64,000 bases of DNA from Oncomelania hupensis (GCA_036898135.1 CM072512.1:5771179-5835178); one strand, 5' to 3'; positions 10,484 to 22,125 are shown, numbered from the stretch's first letter. A program made the numbers and translations. Notes: generated from the sequence alone by a model not told the origin.

Positions 10484-10918
10484 ATAATAATAATAATGTT
10501 CGTCATTTGTAAGGCGCCTTAGCCTAAGGATCAAGGCGCTGGCCGATACAGGATCTAACTCAAACCGCCCAAGACGCCCACCCGCAGCCTTTGGGCGCAT
10601 GGTCTGATGCCCGGACAACTGAGCACAATCCTGGGCAGCCCAGGGATGGGGGAGAAGGACCAAGTGCATGCAGGGTGTGTTCTTGTTACCGGCACTCATC
10701 CGTCTAGGACATGAGCGTCAGGATCTTTAAAGTCCGTTATGATGGAATGTATGCGACACACAGACTAGACCTCGGTTTATACTTTGATCCGAAGGAGTAG
10801 GAAAACAGGAGTAAAGTGTCTTTCCCAGGGACACAACACAATGGAACGGCCAGGGCTCGAACCCGGGACCTTCAGATCCGCAAGCCGAAGCACTACCATT
10901 AGACCACCGTGCCTCCTG
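10484..10918 (-). mobile_element. SINE-A, full length with tRNA-like head
   Basis: The minus-strand head at 10850-10918 has an A-box-like TGGTCTAATGGTAGTGC and a B-box CGGGTTCGAGCCC, so a Pol III promoter of tRNA origin. The body includes CCTGGGAAAGACACTTTACT, CCGAGGTCTAGTCTGTGTG, CCTGACGCTCATGTCCTAGA and GGCCAGCGCCTTGATCC. It ends with an ATT-type tail at 10484-10497. It is closely similar to the copy at 53.06-53.50 kb over the whole length. Confidence 0.9.
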
Positions 10919-11399
10919 TATGTATATATAAAAGAGCATAACAGAACACAGCACAACATATCATTGTACTGTCCCCCCATAAAATTACAAAGTAATGTGT
11001 TGGAAATGTCGTTAGTGAAACAGCAATTTCAAGCAATCGTAAGCTGGTACGGGTTGCGTGCTAAGAACATACTTCACATGATGTTGTCCATCATTACCAG
11101 ATTATGCAAAACTAGCGTTGACGTCATTGCCATAAAAAAATATTCATTCGCTCGTCTCTTCCTTTGATTAAATATTAATTAATTAAACAATTCATTTAGG
11201 AACCCTCTCACTCCATTCATTCAATCAGTCATTGTTTGATAAAAATGACATTTTCTGAAATAGATGCTGTATCTTTCATGCATCCAGCGTTGCGGTTTGA
11301 GCTAACTCCACTTCCGTAAAAACATCAATGAAAAATGTGACCCTCATTACATAGCTTTAGTAAGACCAGTTATGTATACACATGTGTGTGCATTTATAG

Positions 11400-11402
<3 letters not shown>
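10919..11402. other. Intergenic, AT-rich
   Basis: No gene or known repeat recognised. Confidence 0.4.

Positions 11403-11444
<42 letters not shown>
11403..11444 (+). repeat. GT dinucleotide microsatellite
   Basis: About 21 uninterrupted GT units. Confidence 0.95.
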
Positions 11445-11446
<2 letters not shown>

Positions 11447-11804
11447 CTAGGTGCATCTGCCCTCAACCTTAGCAACGAGAGATAACGGCTTCAAGCTTCT
11501 TCATTGTCGGGATATCGGACTCCCGAGGGTTCCAAACAAGAGGCAGGGCGCCGCAAACACTACTAAAAACATGACTATGAGCGGCAGTCCCGTACAATTT
11601 ACAAAACAAATCATCTAATGGGAGGGGTTGAGATGGAGATGTTGGCGTCTTTGGGACACGTTGTAGGTTAAGCCTGAAAGAAGAACGCTGTATACAAATA
11701 TTTTTAGCACGGTACTCAATTAAAAGACAAACCGCCTGTCAGGTGGAAGTGTGTAAGGGAAGTGAACCATCGATGAAAGAGTCATAACAGAAAAATCGAC
11801 CAAT

Positions 11805-11895
11805 CGATGTGGAAAAAAAAGCCCGGTCACCATTATGAGAATCGAACCCAGGTTCTGCTCCTGCAAAGGTAGACCAGCTTTGTACTGACGATACA
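11805..11895 (-). mobile_element. tRNA-like SINE head, degenerate
   Basis: On the plus strand GAGAATCGAACCCAGGTTC is the reverse complement of a B-box, followed by TGCAAAGGTAGACCAGCT, which resembles a degenerate anticodon/D-arm region. I cannot assign it to a family. Confidence 0.45.
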
Positions 11896-11944
11896 GAATG
11901 TATCCAGCCAAATGACAACGTACAGTGCATATGGAAATTGCCAT

Positions 11945-12938
11945 GATGTTGTTAGACAGTTAACACACACGTCAACACCCCACACCACACCTTTTAAGAC
12001 TTTAATTAAGAGACTTGGCAGACATGCACCGTTGCATCAGGGCAACCTCAAGATACACCTGAACGAGGGGTTACTAATGTAATTTGCTTATAAAACAAGT
12101 AAAAATGCTTTGATTGATTTGAAATTTTGTATGGTAATAGATAAATTGCTATACTTTTAGACAATATGCAGTTTTAAGTCAAGAGTTGCATATTTGTTAT
12201 GAAAACAAATCAGAAGTTAAATGTAATTTCAATTCGCAAACGCCACAGTATGCTTACTTTGGAAATAATATTTTGACACACAGTCAATTATTAGGCCACC
12301 TAAAAGTCTCTGAAATATGAAGTTTAGACCTATATCTGGCTGATGAACCTCAGAAATGTTTGTTTAAGTTTGTTTTGATATTATTATTACGTGTGGATTG
12401 TGACACGTTAATTTTAATTAATTTTTTTAACCTATCACAAAAAATAGATCAAATGCAAAAAATGCACTTTTTAAAGGTTTACAAGCTAGCCCTGTTTGTG
12501 ATGAATCTCCACAGAAAATTTCAAGTCAAAATCTTAATAAACAAAAAAGTTATGGTTTCCAAAGTGACGGATAATGGCATTTTTCGGAGAAAATCTTGAC
12601 GTGAAAAAAGTAGGTATTGATGACGTTTTTTTTTACTTTTAAACACCCCCCCCCCCCAATACATATGAGAATAACAAAAATATGATAAAACCAATTAAAA
12701 AAAATAATAACTTACTAGGTGTGAAAATACAGGTATCTTACTACCCAAAACAAGTGTTAAAAATATTTTTTTTTCCAAAAAATCGATTTTTTTTCTAGGT
12801 TTATCTGAACACACCGAATATATTATAACCTATCAAAAATGGACTTGTGTATTATACACTACATCTCAGATAAACTATAATCACGAAATGCTAATGTACT
12901 CACAAATACGCAGCTTGCACGCCCGCGAACAACACACA

Positions 12939-12942
<4 letters not shown>
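11945..12942. other. AT-rich intergenic sequence
   Basis: Very AT-rich, with a poly(C) run near 12645. A 79-codon open frame at 12360-12599 has low-complexity lysine-rich composition and no recognised domain, so I do not call it a gene. Confidence 0.45.
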
Positions 12943-12980
<38 letters not shown>

Positions 12981-12984
12981 CACA
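12943..12984 (+). repeat. CA dinucleotide microsatellite
   Basis: About 18 CA units with one CGCA interruption. Confidence 0.9.
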
Positions 12985-14045
12985 AACACATAAAGTAAGC
13001 CTAAATCGATACAAGGTTTTTTGTTTTTTTTAAGTTACATTAAAATATACCATTAAAAAAATCAATAAACTTGAAAAATTATGAATAAAAGATCCACTGA
13101 TGCATTCTGCAGCCACCGAGATGTACATAGTTCTCGTCTCTCTAATACTTTGTGGGGAATTCCGCAGGGCTAACGGCGTGCAGTTGTACACTGCGACATT
13201 AGACGTTGGGGTTGACAGTAGCCACATGATAAATAGTCTCCCCGAGCCCTATGTAAACCTCAAAGTCAGTCACGTGGCTAAAGCGCTTCACTTATTAATG
13301 AAATACAAGTCTTTACAATAACAATAACAATAACAAGTCATAACAATGACGCCCTCAACATCGTCAAAGCAGTTTAGGATTGGGGCCCTGTCAAAGTTGC
13401 TCGGATGGTTATAAATAGGTTTCCACGATTTTATCCTTTTCATTGAAGTATTGTAGTGAATACACTAAACGGTGAATTTGTACATAATGTTGCGTTGACA
13501 CAATCAGAATCAGAGTTTGTTTTTGAGGTTTCCCAGAATGTTGTGACTCGATGGGACCACACTCACTGTGAATTGGAAAAAAGGATCTGTGGCGGTGAAG
13601 TGCGTGACCCTGGGCCCCGTTAACAGTGAAGTGCAGACAGGAAGTGAACATGAATGTGTGCATAAGGTAACTTTCAAATACAAATGTCTATTTATCTCCC
13701 TTGCACTGAAAACCCAGTTTGACAGCCTCTTTAAACCCAGGCGAAGAAAGCGCAGGACAGGCAGGAAGTGAACAGAAGTTGTCTGTCCCTACCACTGTGG
13801 CTTATATCCCTTAGTTTACCCCTCTACACGTCACTATCTACAGCGTAGCATGTTGCTTAAGGTTGCCAACCACCCAAACACAGTCAGGACCTTAAGAAAA
13901 AAAAAAAGAACAAAACCTTGACGGGACTAGCGCTGCCATTAGGCCGTTTCAATGAAACACACCCAACAAATGGCCTAGATATTTGGTAAGGTAACAGGGC
14001 TTTTACTGTTCAGTTATTTCTGTACGTGTGTGGCTGGGACATAGG
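12985..14045. other. Intergenic sequence without recognised features
   Basis: Several open frames of 65-85 codons overlap on both strands. None has a recognisable domain, signal peptide or a preferred frame, so none is annotated. Confidence 0.4.
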
Positions 14046-14220
14046 GGGAAGGTGGATGGAGTGGAGAGAGTGAGGGAGTGAGAGTGAGCCAGAGAAAGAG
14101 GGAGAAAAGGAATGAGAGAGTAATTAGTGAGAGTGGAGAGAGAGAGAAAGAGAGAGGATGAGTGAAGGAGAGAGAGAGAGAGCGAGAGAGAGAGAGAGAG
14201 CGAGAGAGAGAGAGAGAAGG
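14046..14220 (+). repeat. GA-rich low-complexity tract
   Basis: Imperfect GA repeat with GAGT, GAAA and GAGC interruptions. Confidence 0.9.
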
Positions 14221-14272
14221 GGTTGTGAGTAAATGAGAAAGATAGGTGGGTGGGGGTGAAGGAAAAGAGAGT

Positions 14273-14943
14273 GTGAGTGATGACTGTGTGTTCATATGTC
14301 TGTGTTGGTATGTTATTTGAGTGATGACTGTGTGTTCATGTGTCTGTGTTGGTATGTTATCTGAGTGATGACTGTGTGTTCATATGTCTGTGTTGGTATG
14401 TTATCTGAGTGATGACTGTGTGTTCATATGTCTGTGTTGGTATGTTATCTGAGTGATGACTGTGTGTCCATATGTCTGTGTTGGTATGTTATCTGCGTGA
14501 TGACTGTGTGTCCATATGTCTGTGTTGGTATGTTATCTGAGTGATGACTGTGTGTTCATGTGTCTGTGTTGGTATGTTATCTGCGTGATGACTGTGTGTT
14601 CATGTGTATGTGTTGGTATGTTATCTGCGCGATGACTGTGTGTTCATGTTTCTGTGTTGGTATGTTATCCGTGTGATGACTGTGTGTTCATGTGTCTGTT
14701 TTGGTATGTTATCCGCGTGATGACTGTGTGTTCATGTGCCTGTGTTGGTATGTTATCCGAGTGATGATTGTGTGTTCATGTGTCTGTGTTGGTATGTTAT
14801 CTGAGTGATGACTGTGTGTTCATGAGTCTGTGTTGGTATGTTATCTGCGTGAGGACTGTGTGTTCATGTGTCTGTGTTCGTATGTTATCTGCGTGAGGAC
14901 TGTGTGTTCATGTGCCTGTGTTGGTATGTTATCTGCGTGATGA
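14273..14943 (+). repeat. 44-bp minisatellite, about 15 units
   Basis: Each unit contains GATGACTGTGTGTTCAT and GTGTTGGTATGTTATC. Variation is concentrated at GAG/GCG before TGATGACT and at CATAT/CATGT. Units with CATAT cluster at the left and units with GCG at the right, so neighbouring copies are most alike. Confidence 0.95.
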
Positions 14944-15104
14944 GGAGTGTAGGTATGGAGTGTGTTTGTATGTGTGTGCGCGCGCTTATGTCTGTTGCTA
15001 GACAGTAAGTAAAACTAAACATGATCTACAGTTATACAAAAAGGTGGGGTGGGGAGGGGGGGGGGTTAGGAAGGAGAGAGGATAGGGGTAGGGAGCGGGA
15101 CAGA

Positions 15105-15119
15105 GAGAGAGAGAGAGAG

Positions 15120-15188
<69 letters not shown>
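15105..15188 (+). repeat. AG dinucleotide microsatellite
   Basis: About 40 AG units with one GGAGAT interruption near the left end. Confidence 0.95.
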
Positions 15189-15190
<2 letters not shown>

Positions 15191-15339
15191 GTTGGTGGTT
15201 TAGGCTATTTTTGTGTTGTCTTTTGTAAAGGTAAGAAATTATGTGGTTGAACTGGCTAAAACAGGAAATCATTGTATCAGTCATATCAATTGGATTGACT
15301 CCCCTTATCTGATTTTCCTTTTTCTTCTCTCCCCTATCG

Positions 15340-15385
15340 CCTCTGCTTTTCTCTCTCTGTCTCTGTCTCTCTCTCTCTCTTCCTC
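15340..15385 (+). repeat. CT-rich microsatellite
   Basis: Short imperfect CT/CTGT run. Confidence 0.85.
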
Positions 15386-15766
15386 CCCTCCCGCATTCTT
15401 ACTCCTTGTACCGTCAGAGAAAGCCTATCAACAATATCATTGACAACGATATTATTTTACGTTCATCGGCGACGCGTCAAGCTTCAACAAAGAAGAGCAC
15501 ATATTTATTAAGCTATATCAAAAACTTATTTAACTTCCCAAGACCTGTGGATAGACTTTTCAGTGAAAATTGCTGGGTGATACCGTATTTCAAACAGAGC
15601 GTACAGTAATTGTAGTATAATTTATGTGAAAAGACGTCAATAAACCAAGCAACTCACCGGGGTACTGGTTTGCCTAACTTGTTTTTCCCGTTAAACGCTT
15701 GTACAATAAGAATCCTCTGATCTTTGTACCTGTATTATTTCCACCTGCTCAGAACCACCATAAAAT

Positions 15767-15979
15767 CTACTTTAATCTGTTTTAAGCTTGTAGGAATAAA
15801 GTTTTCTAATATTAATCTCACCTGCGTTATCTTTGGAACATGTTTAACCTGTACGATGGTTACCTGTCTAATCTACTGTAATCAGTTTTACAGCTTCTAT
15901 TGAAGACAGTTTTACATCTCACCTTCGTTACCTGTACCTGTGTAACATTTTTACCTGCAAGAGGGTTGCTTGTCTAACA
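15767..15979 (+). repeat. Diverged tandem duplication, about 106-bp unit
   Basis: Segments 15767-15872 and 15873-15979 align end to end: both start CTACT-TAATC, carry TCTCACCT-CGTTA in the middle and end near GTTAC/TTGC-TGTCTAA. A possible partial third unit precedes them (about 15705-15760). Confidence 0.6.
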
Positions 15980-16049
15980 CCTGCATCTTAAACTGCATTA
16001 TCTGATCTACACCTCATGCGACGCGTGGAGAGGAAAGTTAAAATTTATG

Positions 16050-16482
16050 TTTGGGGCCTCTTGACCTTCGCTTGTCGCAAGGACCTGGGTATCACACGCA
16101 GAGTATTCGAGTCCAAAAGAATTCACTTTTCTGGGTTAAGCAACACAGACTATCAGAAGCTGTCGGTGGTGACCTGACTGGCGAGAATCAAAATGAGTTT
16201 ATTGAGAGGTCAAACACACCGGACAGTCCACGTCACCGAGGGATTATCCGGGTACTCAGATTTCCTCCCTCTCTTTTAAAATGGTATTGGATGCACACCA
16301 TTAATAATTTTAAAATTTTAAAATTCGATTTTATTTATGTCTTATAATAGCGACACCTCCCTCGTTTAAATAACACGTTTGAGCTAGAAGAGTGCATTTG
16401 AGTGAGAGTTATACATGTTGGTTACAGATCGCCGTGCTTTGAGCCTAATAGGTGATTTAGGGAAAATACGGTATTAAAAGCT
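16050..16482 (+). mobile_element. SINE-D copy, diverged
   Basis: Opposite orientation to the copy at 9.2-9.6 kb. It contains GTCACCGAGGGATTATCCGG, CTCAGATTTCCTCCCTCTCT and later CAGATCGCCGTGCTTTGAGC in the expected order. The tRNA-like head is badly decayed. Confidence 0.65.
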
Positions 16483-17340
16483 AATAGAATTAAATGATCA
16501 TATCCACTGCACAGCAATTTACGAAATATATTCTTTAATTAAGGAATGTCATGTCAACTTCCACAGTCACCTACAGAAGAAACACTTTTAAGACTAATCT
16601 ATTATAAGATTTAAACTGTCGCGAAATGTCAGGGTCACACTCGTGACGACTGCAGCCCGGAAATACTTTAATTAAGGTGTAAGGTTTTAAAACATTTTAA
16701 ACATCAACTGGAGCAGAAACGTGACCGCTAAACCGTATCTAATCTATTTTTTAGAAGAAAAAAAAACTATATACAAAATAGCAAATTATAAATGTTTTAA
16801 TAAATGCACGGTAGGTAGAATACTCATAAAGCTTTCCCTTTTAAACTATGAGAACTTTTAAAGGTAACAGCTCGGTAGCTGAGATCCGACAGTCCTTCTC
16901 ACATTGTCTAGGTGCCTACTCTCGGAAACCCTGAATGTCTTCGCAAAGTAATGCTTTAAAACGTGCCCATTGCAACCTGCTTACTGTACTGTGTTGTTGT
17001 TTTTGTCTGTAATAAAATGTAGGGATTTGAAGCAATGGTACCAACAGCAGCAGAAGCCACGGAGCCTTAACTCAGCTTTATTTTATTGGTTAAAAAAATG
17101 TAACTGTCACTGAATGTCAGGGTCAAAATCGTGATGGCTATGGCTAAGGTAATATAGTTAAGCGATCAGATAGAGAAATTGGACTACATGACATGTTCAG
17201 CCTCGCTCATTTGCTTACGTTTTTCAGAAAACCGATCGCTCGAATTGTGTAAATTGATCACGGAAGTTGGGTGTTGAAGCGTGCATGTGTGTGAGGAAAA
17301 GGTTGGTATGATTTGTGTGTGGTACGAGGGGGGTAGGAGG
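16483..17340. other. AT-rich intergenic with a dispersed direct repeat
   Basis: About 16615-16660 and 17098-17146 are similar (both with AATGTCAGGGTCA and TCGTGA). I recognise no gene. Confidence 0.45.
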
Positions 17341-17348
17341 TAGTACGA

Positions 17349-17760
17349 TATATATATATATATATTTATATATAGATAGAGAAGTAGAGAGAGAGAGAAG
17401 CAGAGAGAGAGAGAGAAAGAAGCAGAGAGAGAGAGAAGCAGAGAGAGAAGCAGAGAGAGAGAGAAGCAGAGAGAGAGAGAAGCAGAGAGAGAGAGAAGCA
17501 GAGAGAGAGAGAGAAGCAGAGAGAGAGAGAAGCAGAGAGAGAGAAGCAGAGAGAGAGAGAGAGAGAAGCAGAGAGAAGCAGAAAGAGAGAGAAGCAGAGA
17601 GAGAGAGAGAAGCAGAGAGAGAAGCAGAGAAGCAGAGAGAGAGAGAAGCAGAGAGAGAAAGAGAGAAGCAGAGAGAGAAAGAGAGAAGCAGAGAGAGAAA
17701 GAGAGAAGCAGAGAGAGAGATAAGCAGAGAGAGAGAGAGAGAGAAGCAGAGAGAGAGAGA

Positions 17761-17838
<78 letters not shown>

Positions 17839-17840
17839 TG
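17349..17840 (+). repeat. GA array with interspersed AAGCAG motif
   Basis: After a short TA run, GA repeats are punctuated by GAAGCAGAGA at irregular 12-24 base spacing up to about 17765, then pure GA to the end. The long charged open frames across it are translated repeat only. Confidence 0.95.
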
Positions 17841-17952
17841 TAGTTGTTTTGTGTATGAGTGTTTAACTGTTAGTGAAAAGGATCAGCCTATCTATACAAA
17901 GCGTATTGGAGCGTGTGAGCGCAGAGCGACACCATCTCATGGGTTTGTACAA

Positions 17953-18023
17953 TAATGTACACCTGTCCAATGTACACCTGTCCAATGTACACCTGTCTAA
18001 TGTACACCTGTCCAATGTACACC
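17953..18023 (+). repeat. 15-bp minisatellite, about five units
   Basis: Unit AATGTACACCTGTCC, with one TCTAA variant. Confidence 0.9.
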
Positions 18024-18044
18024 GACCTCCCTTCCGCAACCACT

Positions 18045-18131
18045 GACACACGCATCCTCAGCACACACGCATCCTCAGCACACACGCATCCTCAGCACAC
18101 ACGCATCCTCAGCACACACGCATCCTCAGCA
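18045..18131 (+). repeat. 17-bp minisatellite, five units
   Basis: Unit ACACACGCATCCTCAGC, nearly perfect, only 20 bases from the preceding 15-bp array. Confidence 0.9.
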
Positions 18132-18199
18132 CTTTTACTATTTTTTTAGGGCGTGACGATCAAACAAGACGGAAATGATTATGAAGAGGGGGAGTGGGT

Positions 18200-18360
18200 G
18201 GGGTGGGTGGGGGTAGGGAAGAAGACGAAGAAGGAAGAGAAGAAGAAGCGACGAGGAGGAGGAGAAGAAGAAGAAAAAAGCTAAAAAGAAAAAAAAAGAA
18301 AGAAAGAAAGATCGAGAGAAGAACAAAGAGATACAGGAGAGGGAGAAGGAAAAAGCTTTA
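18200..18360 (+). repeat. GAA/GAG-rich low-complexity tract
   Basis: Purine-rich irregular GAAGAA, GAGGAG and AAAGAAAG runs. Confidence 0.85.
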
Positions 18361-18699
18361 AAAAACAATTAAAAACAGTTTAATGACTGTTGTGCGGGGG
18401 AGGTGAGGGTTTCGTTAGGGGAGGGGTGGGGTGGGGTAGGGGTGTATGTAGCCTACGTCAAAACGACGTGTATGAGGTGATGAGGTAGACGTGCAAGAGA
18501 AGAGGAAGAATGTTGTGGACGTCACGCTTGGAGCCAAGGTCGTAAGGCCGAGCCTAAGTGGGGCAGATCGGATAAAAAAACCACACACACACAAAAAAAA
18601 TCAAGAGGGCAAGCCATTCAGATGTACTTCCAAACACGCGCACACGAAGCATTTTCAAAGTGTACATTTTCGTGGGCCTCGGTTGTTTTTTTAAACTTA

Positions 18700-19279
18700 A
18701 GTGGAATGATTTTTTCTCTGGACTATCTGCAAGCTAAATAAATAATAAATTAAAAAAAAACCAATTTTGACATACAGCGTAAACGTGTTGAGCAAAATGA
18801 TGACTCTGGACTATTGAAAAAAGAGAAAAATAAACTGATGTAATACTAGCTGCACAATAACTCAAAATCGGTCAAGATCTGAGATCAACACAATTTTGAC
18901 AAAAAGTGAAATTCTCGGCCACACAGCGACCGATTGGCAGACAAACTAACTACCACTGAATGACTGATCATAATTGGATATATATCTGAATACCAAATAT
19001 TATTAAAATCGCTTGAAGACATATTGAGCAAAACGTGTTTAGCAAAGAATTGAACTCAAAAGTCAAAATCGGTCATGTGAAGATGGCAAGCAAAATTTCA
19101 TATGTTTCCAAAAAAGTGGTTTTTTCGTGTGACAGGCTAACAGATTGACCGACACACCGGCATTTGACTCGTTCTAATTTCCGACGATTGATTTCAAAGT
19201 ATTTCCAGAAAATATCAGAACATCTGAACACAATCGCTGAGACAGATGGGTAGCAAAACGTGTAGAAGGATAGAAGAAT
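18700..19279. other. AT-rich intergenic with weak internal repetition
   Basis: The phrase CAAAATCGGTCA occurs twice, each time followed about 80 bases later by ACAGATTGACCGACA-like sequence. This suggests an old diverged duplication of roughly 190 bases. No gene is recognised. Confidence 0.4.
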
Positions 19280-19380
19280 CAGTGTTCCCGATTACGCACA
19301 GTAGTGCGTCAATTACGCACAAAATATGAAAAATGACGCAGAAAAATTTGCATATGTGCGTCCTGTGGACGCACACTTTT
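19280..19380 (+). mobile_element. Possible hAT-type terminus with subterminal repeats
   Basis: The stretch opens with CAGTGTTCC, a form common for hAT terminal inverted repeats. Within the next 90 bases TGCGT or its complement ACGCA appears six times, like subterminal transposase-binding repeats. I did not find a matching opposite end in the window. Confidence 0.35.
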
Positions 19381-19612
19381 TTTTTCGAAAAGCTGAAGTC
19401 AAAAATACGACCAACGAGTGGCGATCTAATTCACGGCATAATCAGAATCCAACTGAGACTGCCATTGGCATTGCAGACGATTAAAGATTGTGTCGGGAGT
19501 TGTCGTTCTTAAAAATCGCATGCGCGCGCATTGTAAACTTCCTCCAAGCAATCCATTCACCGAACAGAAGAAATCTTCGTGAATCCATTCTTTGATTCTA
19601 TCATACACGATC

Positions 19613-19744
19613 ATGTCACTTCTGACTTGGTTGACTGGGCCCAAAACCCGTTCATCCACAGCAACACCAAGTACAGATCCAGAAGCTGTTGTGCAGGGTG
19701 CTCTGAAGGAGTTTGCAGCAACCAAGCGTCTCAGGCTTAAATAA
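19613..19744 (+). CDS. Short ORF, possible transposase N-terminus
   Basis: ATG at 19613 opens a 43-residue frame starting MSLLTWLTGPKTRSSTATP and ending in RLRLK before TAA at 19742. It is Ser/Thr-rich with a basic end. It lies about 330 bases inside the possible hAT end at 19280, where an N-terminal coding exon could sit. No domain is visible and the minus strand is also open here, so function is unknown. It may simply be chance. Confidence 0.2.
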   Translation: MSLLTWLTGPKTRSSTATPSTDPEAVVQGALKEFAATKRLRLK

Positions 19745-19902
19745 ACATTTAATACATGTTTTAATTTTTTGGTTTTATATGATTATGATAACTAATGTGA
19801 CGCTTTAACAGAGTTTTAAAAAAATAAAAAAATAATGAGGCTTGGACTTGTTTTTACATTTCTTTTTCCGATTTGGGGACTCTCAAAATTTGCACAAGGA
19901 AC

Positions 19903-20150
19903 AAAGAAGAAGAAGAAGAAGAAGAAGAAGAAGAGAAAGAAGAAGAAGAAGAAGAAGAAGAAGAAGAAGAAGAAGAAGGACAAAAAGAACAAGGACAAGA
20001 AGAACAAGGACAACAAGAAGAAAGAAAAGGAAGAAAGGAAGAGAGAGAGACGTGAAGACAAAGAAGAAGAAGAAGAAGAAGAAGAAGAAGAAGAAGAAGA
20101 AGAAGAAGAAGAAGAAGAAGAAGAAGAAGAAGAAGAAAAAGAAGAAGATA
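19903..20150 (+). repeat. AAG-rich array
   Basis: Two blocks of AAG units separated by a degenerate GACAAGAAGAAC-type segment (about 19978-20065). All forward frames encode only Lys/Glu/Arg runs. Confidence 0.95.
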
Positions 20151-20271
20151 AAAACGCTGTGTAATAAATGTAATAAATAAAAGGCGGAGAATGAGGAAAA
20201 AAAGATGTTTAAAACAAAAAAAGGCAGATGTCTACCTGCATCAAGACAAATTCACAGACGGAGAATCGCAT

Positions 20272-20512
20272 GAATGAACATTGAGGTTTAACGTCTACTC
20301 CCACCATTGGCGATATGGCAGACGGGGATAACCATCCCAGGGAAAGAGGGGTAAGGACCTGAATCAACACTGAACCACCAAGCAATCACACTGCTAAAAT
20401 GGACAGTGAAAAATGGCCACATTTTATATCGCCCACCACGGGATTCGAACCTGGATCATCGGTGTGCCAGTGGAACGCTGTACTACTGAGCTGAGGGGTT
20501 GGGACTAAGCAG
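20272..20512 (-). mobile_element. SINE-B, tRNA-headed
   Basis: The minus-strand head (about 20433-20512) carries CTCAGCTCAGTAGTACAGCG and the B-box GGTTCGAATCCC, then GTGGTGGGCGATATAAAA. The body has ATTTTAGCAGTGTGATTGC, CCCTGGGATGGTTATCCCCG and GTAGACGTTAAACCTCAATG at the 3' end. Other copies: 27.0, 48.9 and 49.8 kb. Confidence 0.85.
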
Positions 20513-20772
20513 AATCGTATACAGACCAACAATAGTGGTCAAATCGTGCTTTACGTACTAAGACAGGTCTCGTGGCTAAGGCCTGTATAGGACGATACAA
20601 ACCAAACAGATGCTAAGCACCATCACGTCCATACGGGCTGCGCGCCATGCCTGTCCAATACTCTGGTACAAACTACTCATCTGTGACCCACCGTGAGCAG
20701 CCATCCATGACAGAACATGGTGACAAGCACGCGTCCTACTGACAAACTCTGCGTTTTCATCCTCGTCATCCT

Positions 20773-20872
20773 TCTAATCATCATCCTAATCCTCCTCCTC
20801 CTCCTCCTCCTCATCATCATCATCATCATCGTCGTCGTCGTCGTCGTCATCATCATCTTCATAATCATCATC
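20773..20872 (+). repeat. CTC/ATC/GTC trinucleotide array
   Basis: Consecutive CTC, ATC, GTC and ATC blocks, each a single-base change from the next. Confidence 0.9.
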
Positions 20873-20949
20873 TATACCGTTTGCATAATAACTAGTAATA
20901 AAATTACCGTGCCAAACTGTCAAGTGTACCTCTTATTTACAACATTAGC

Positions 20950-21062
20950 CTCATCTTCTTCTTTCTCTTCCTCATCCTTCTCACACTCCTCCTCCTCCTC
21001 CTCCTCATCATCATCATCGCCTACATCGTTGTCGTCCTTGTCATCATCATTATTCATCATCA
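20950..21062 (+). repeat. TCC/TCA-rich low-complexity tract
   Basis: Irregular TTC, TCC and ATC repeats. Confidence 0.85.
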
Positions 21063-21148
21063 CCTCTAATGCCATCATTACGTTTTTTTGCAGCCTCCTT
21101 AATAATACTTTCCCATGGTCTGATATAGAAAATCGATTTTATTTCGCC

Positions 21149-21160
21149 AAGTGATATATT
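21149..21160. repeat. Target-site duplication, left
   Basis: AAGTGATATATT, identical to 21489-21500, flanking the RTE-like insertion. Confidence 0.9.
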
Positions 21161-21488
21161 CTATCCCTATCCTATCCTGTCCCGTAACCCGGAGGTCGTA
21201 GGGGCACCACAGATGATCGTTTAACCAGCATACTCCATCATTCTCTGTCCTCAGCAGCCCTGATGGCTTCGCTCAGTGTCAAACCAGTCCATTCTCCAAT
21301 GTTGTCCTCCCACCTCTTTTTCGGTCTCCCTCTTCTTCTACCTCCTTGCACTGTGCCTTGCAGAATAGTCTTTGCAAGGCCTGATGATCTGGTGACGTGG
21401 CCATACCATCGGAGTTTCCGTTTACTCACCACTGTGAGCAGGTCATCGTGTTGTCCAATGGCTTGTGTGATGGTCTGTCGGACTTCGT
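21161..21488 (-). mobile_element. RTE-like LINE, 5'-truncated, with intact target-site duplication
   Basis: On the minus strand it encodes the family C-terminus: MVSKRKLRWYGHVTRSSGL, then RPKKRWEDNIGEWTGLTLS and AAEDREWWS-like residues. It ends in a GGGATAGGATAGG-type tail. The 5' end is truncated at the CGAAGTCCGACAGACCATC point. The 12-base duplication on both sides shows this copy arrived by retroposition in this exact form. Confidence 0.93.
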
Positions 21489-21500
21489 AAGTGATATATT
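21489..21500. repeat. Target-site duplication, right
   Basis: AAGTGATATATT, matching 21149-21160. Confidence 0.9.
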
Positions 21501-21689
21501 ACATACATATAAAACACCTGCAACATATTATCCTTGATGCTGGCCAAAAATATCATTTCATCTAATTTCATTTAATCTCTCTTTATCTCATCTTCGCTGG
21601 TCATTATTTGATTCATACTATTGTTTATCGCAGAGCTATAAAGATGGAGTCAAGGGTCTGCGATAATGAAATGAGACAATGGATTCGCC

Positions 21690-21800
21690 GTTCCACATAC
21701 TCAAGGCGCTGGGAGGAAATCCAGAAAGCAAAAAAACCGATTTGGTAAAGTCAAGGATCAAACCCACGTTGTCCAATACGCACAGACTGCAAACTATTTC
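21690..21800 (-). mobile_element. SINE-F fragment
   Basis: Contains CTCAAGGCGCTGGGAGG, then TGGTAAAGTCAAGGATCAAA and CCCACGTTGTCCAATACGCA. This is the same order of blocks as at 22.02-22.12 kb. Confidence 0.55.
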
Positions 21801-21802
21801 TC

Positions 21803-21850
21803 CTAATCCTCCTCCTCCTCCTCCTCCTCCTCATCATCATCATCATCATC

Positions 21851-21928
<78 letters not shown>

Positions 21929-21932
21929 ATCA
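21803..21932 (+). repeat. TCC then ATC trinucleotide array
   Basis: About eight TCC units followed by about 33 ATC units with one CTC and one ACC interruption. Confidence 0.95.
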
Positions 21933-22004
21933 GCATCTAATTAAATCTAATCTAATCATCATTATCTTCAGAAAGAAAGAAAGCAATAAAAAAAGAACTT
22001 CTGC

Positions 22005-22125
22005 AGGTTCTAGCCACTGATCGAGCATGAACAACATAGTTTGCTACAGTCAAGATTCGAACTCACGTCGCCCAGAATACACGTACATGATGCTTGCCCC
22101 GTTCATCACTGAGCATCCCTTGCCA
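22005..22125 (-). mobile_element. SINE-F head fragment
   Basis: The plus strand has ATAGTTTGCTACAGTCAAGA, then TTCGAACTCACGTCGCCCAG (reverse complement of a B-box and arm) and TGCTTGCCCCGTTCATCACT. This tRNA-like order is the head of the SINE-F family. Confidence 0.55.
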
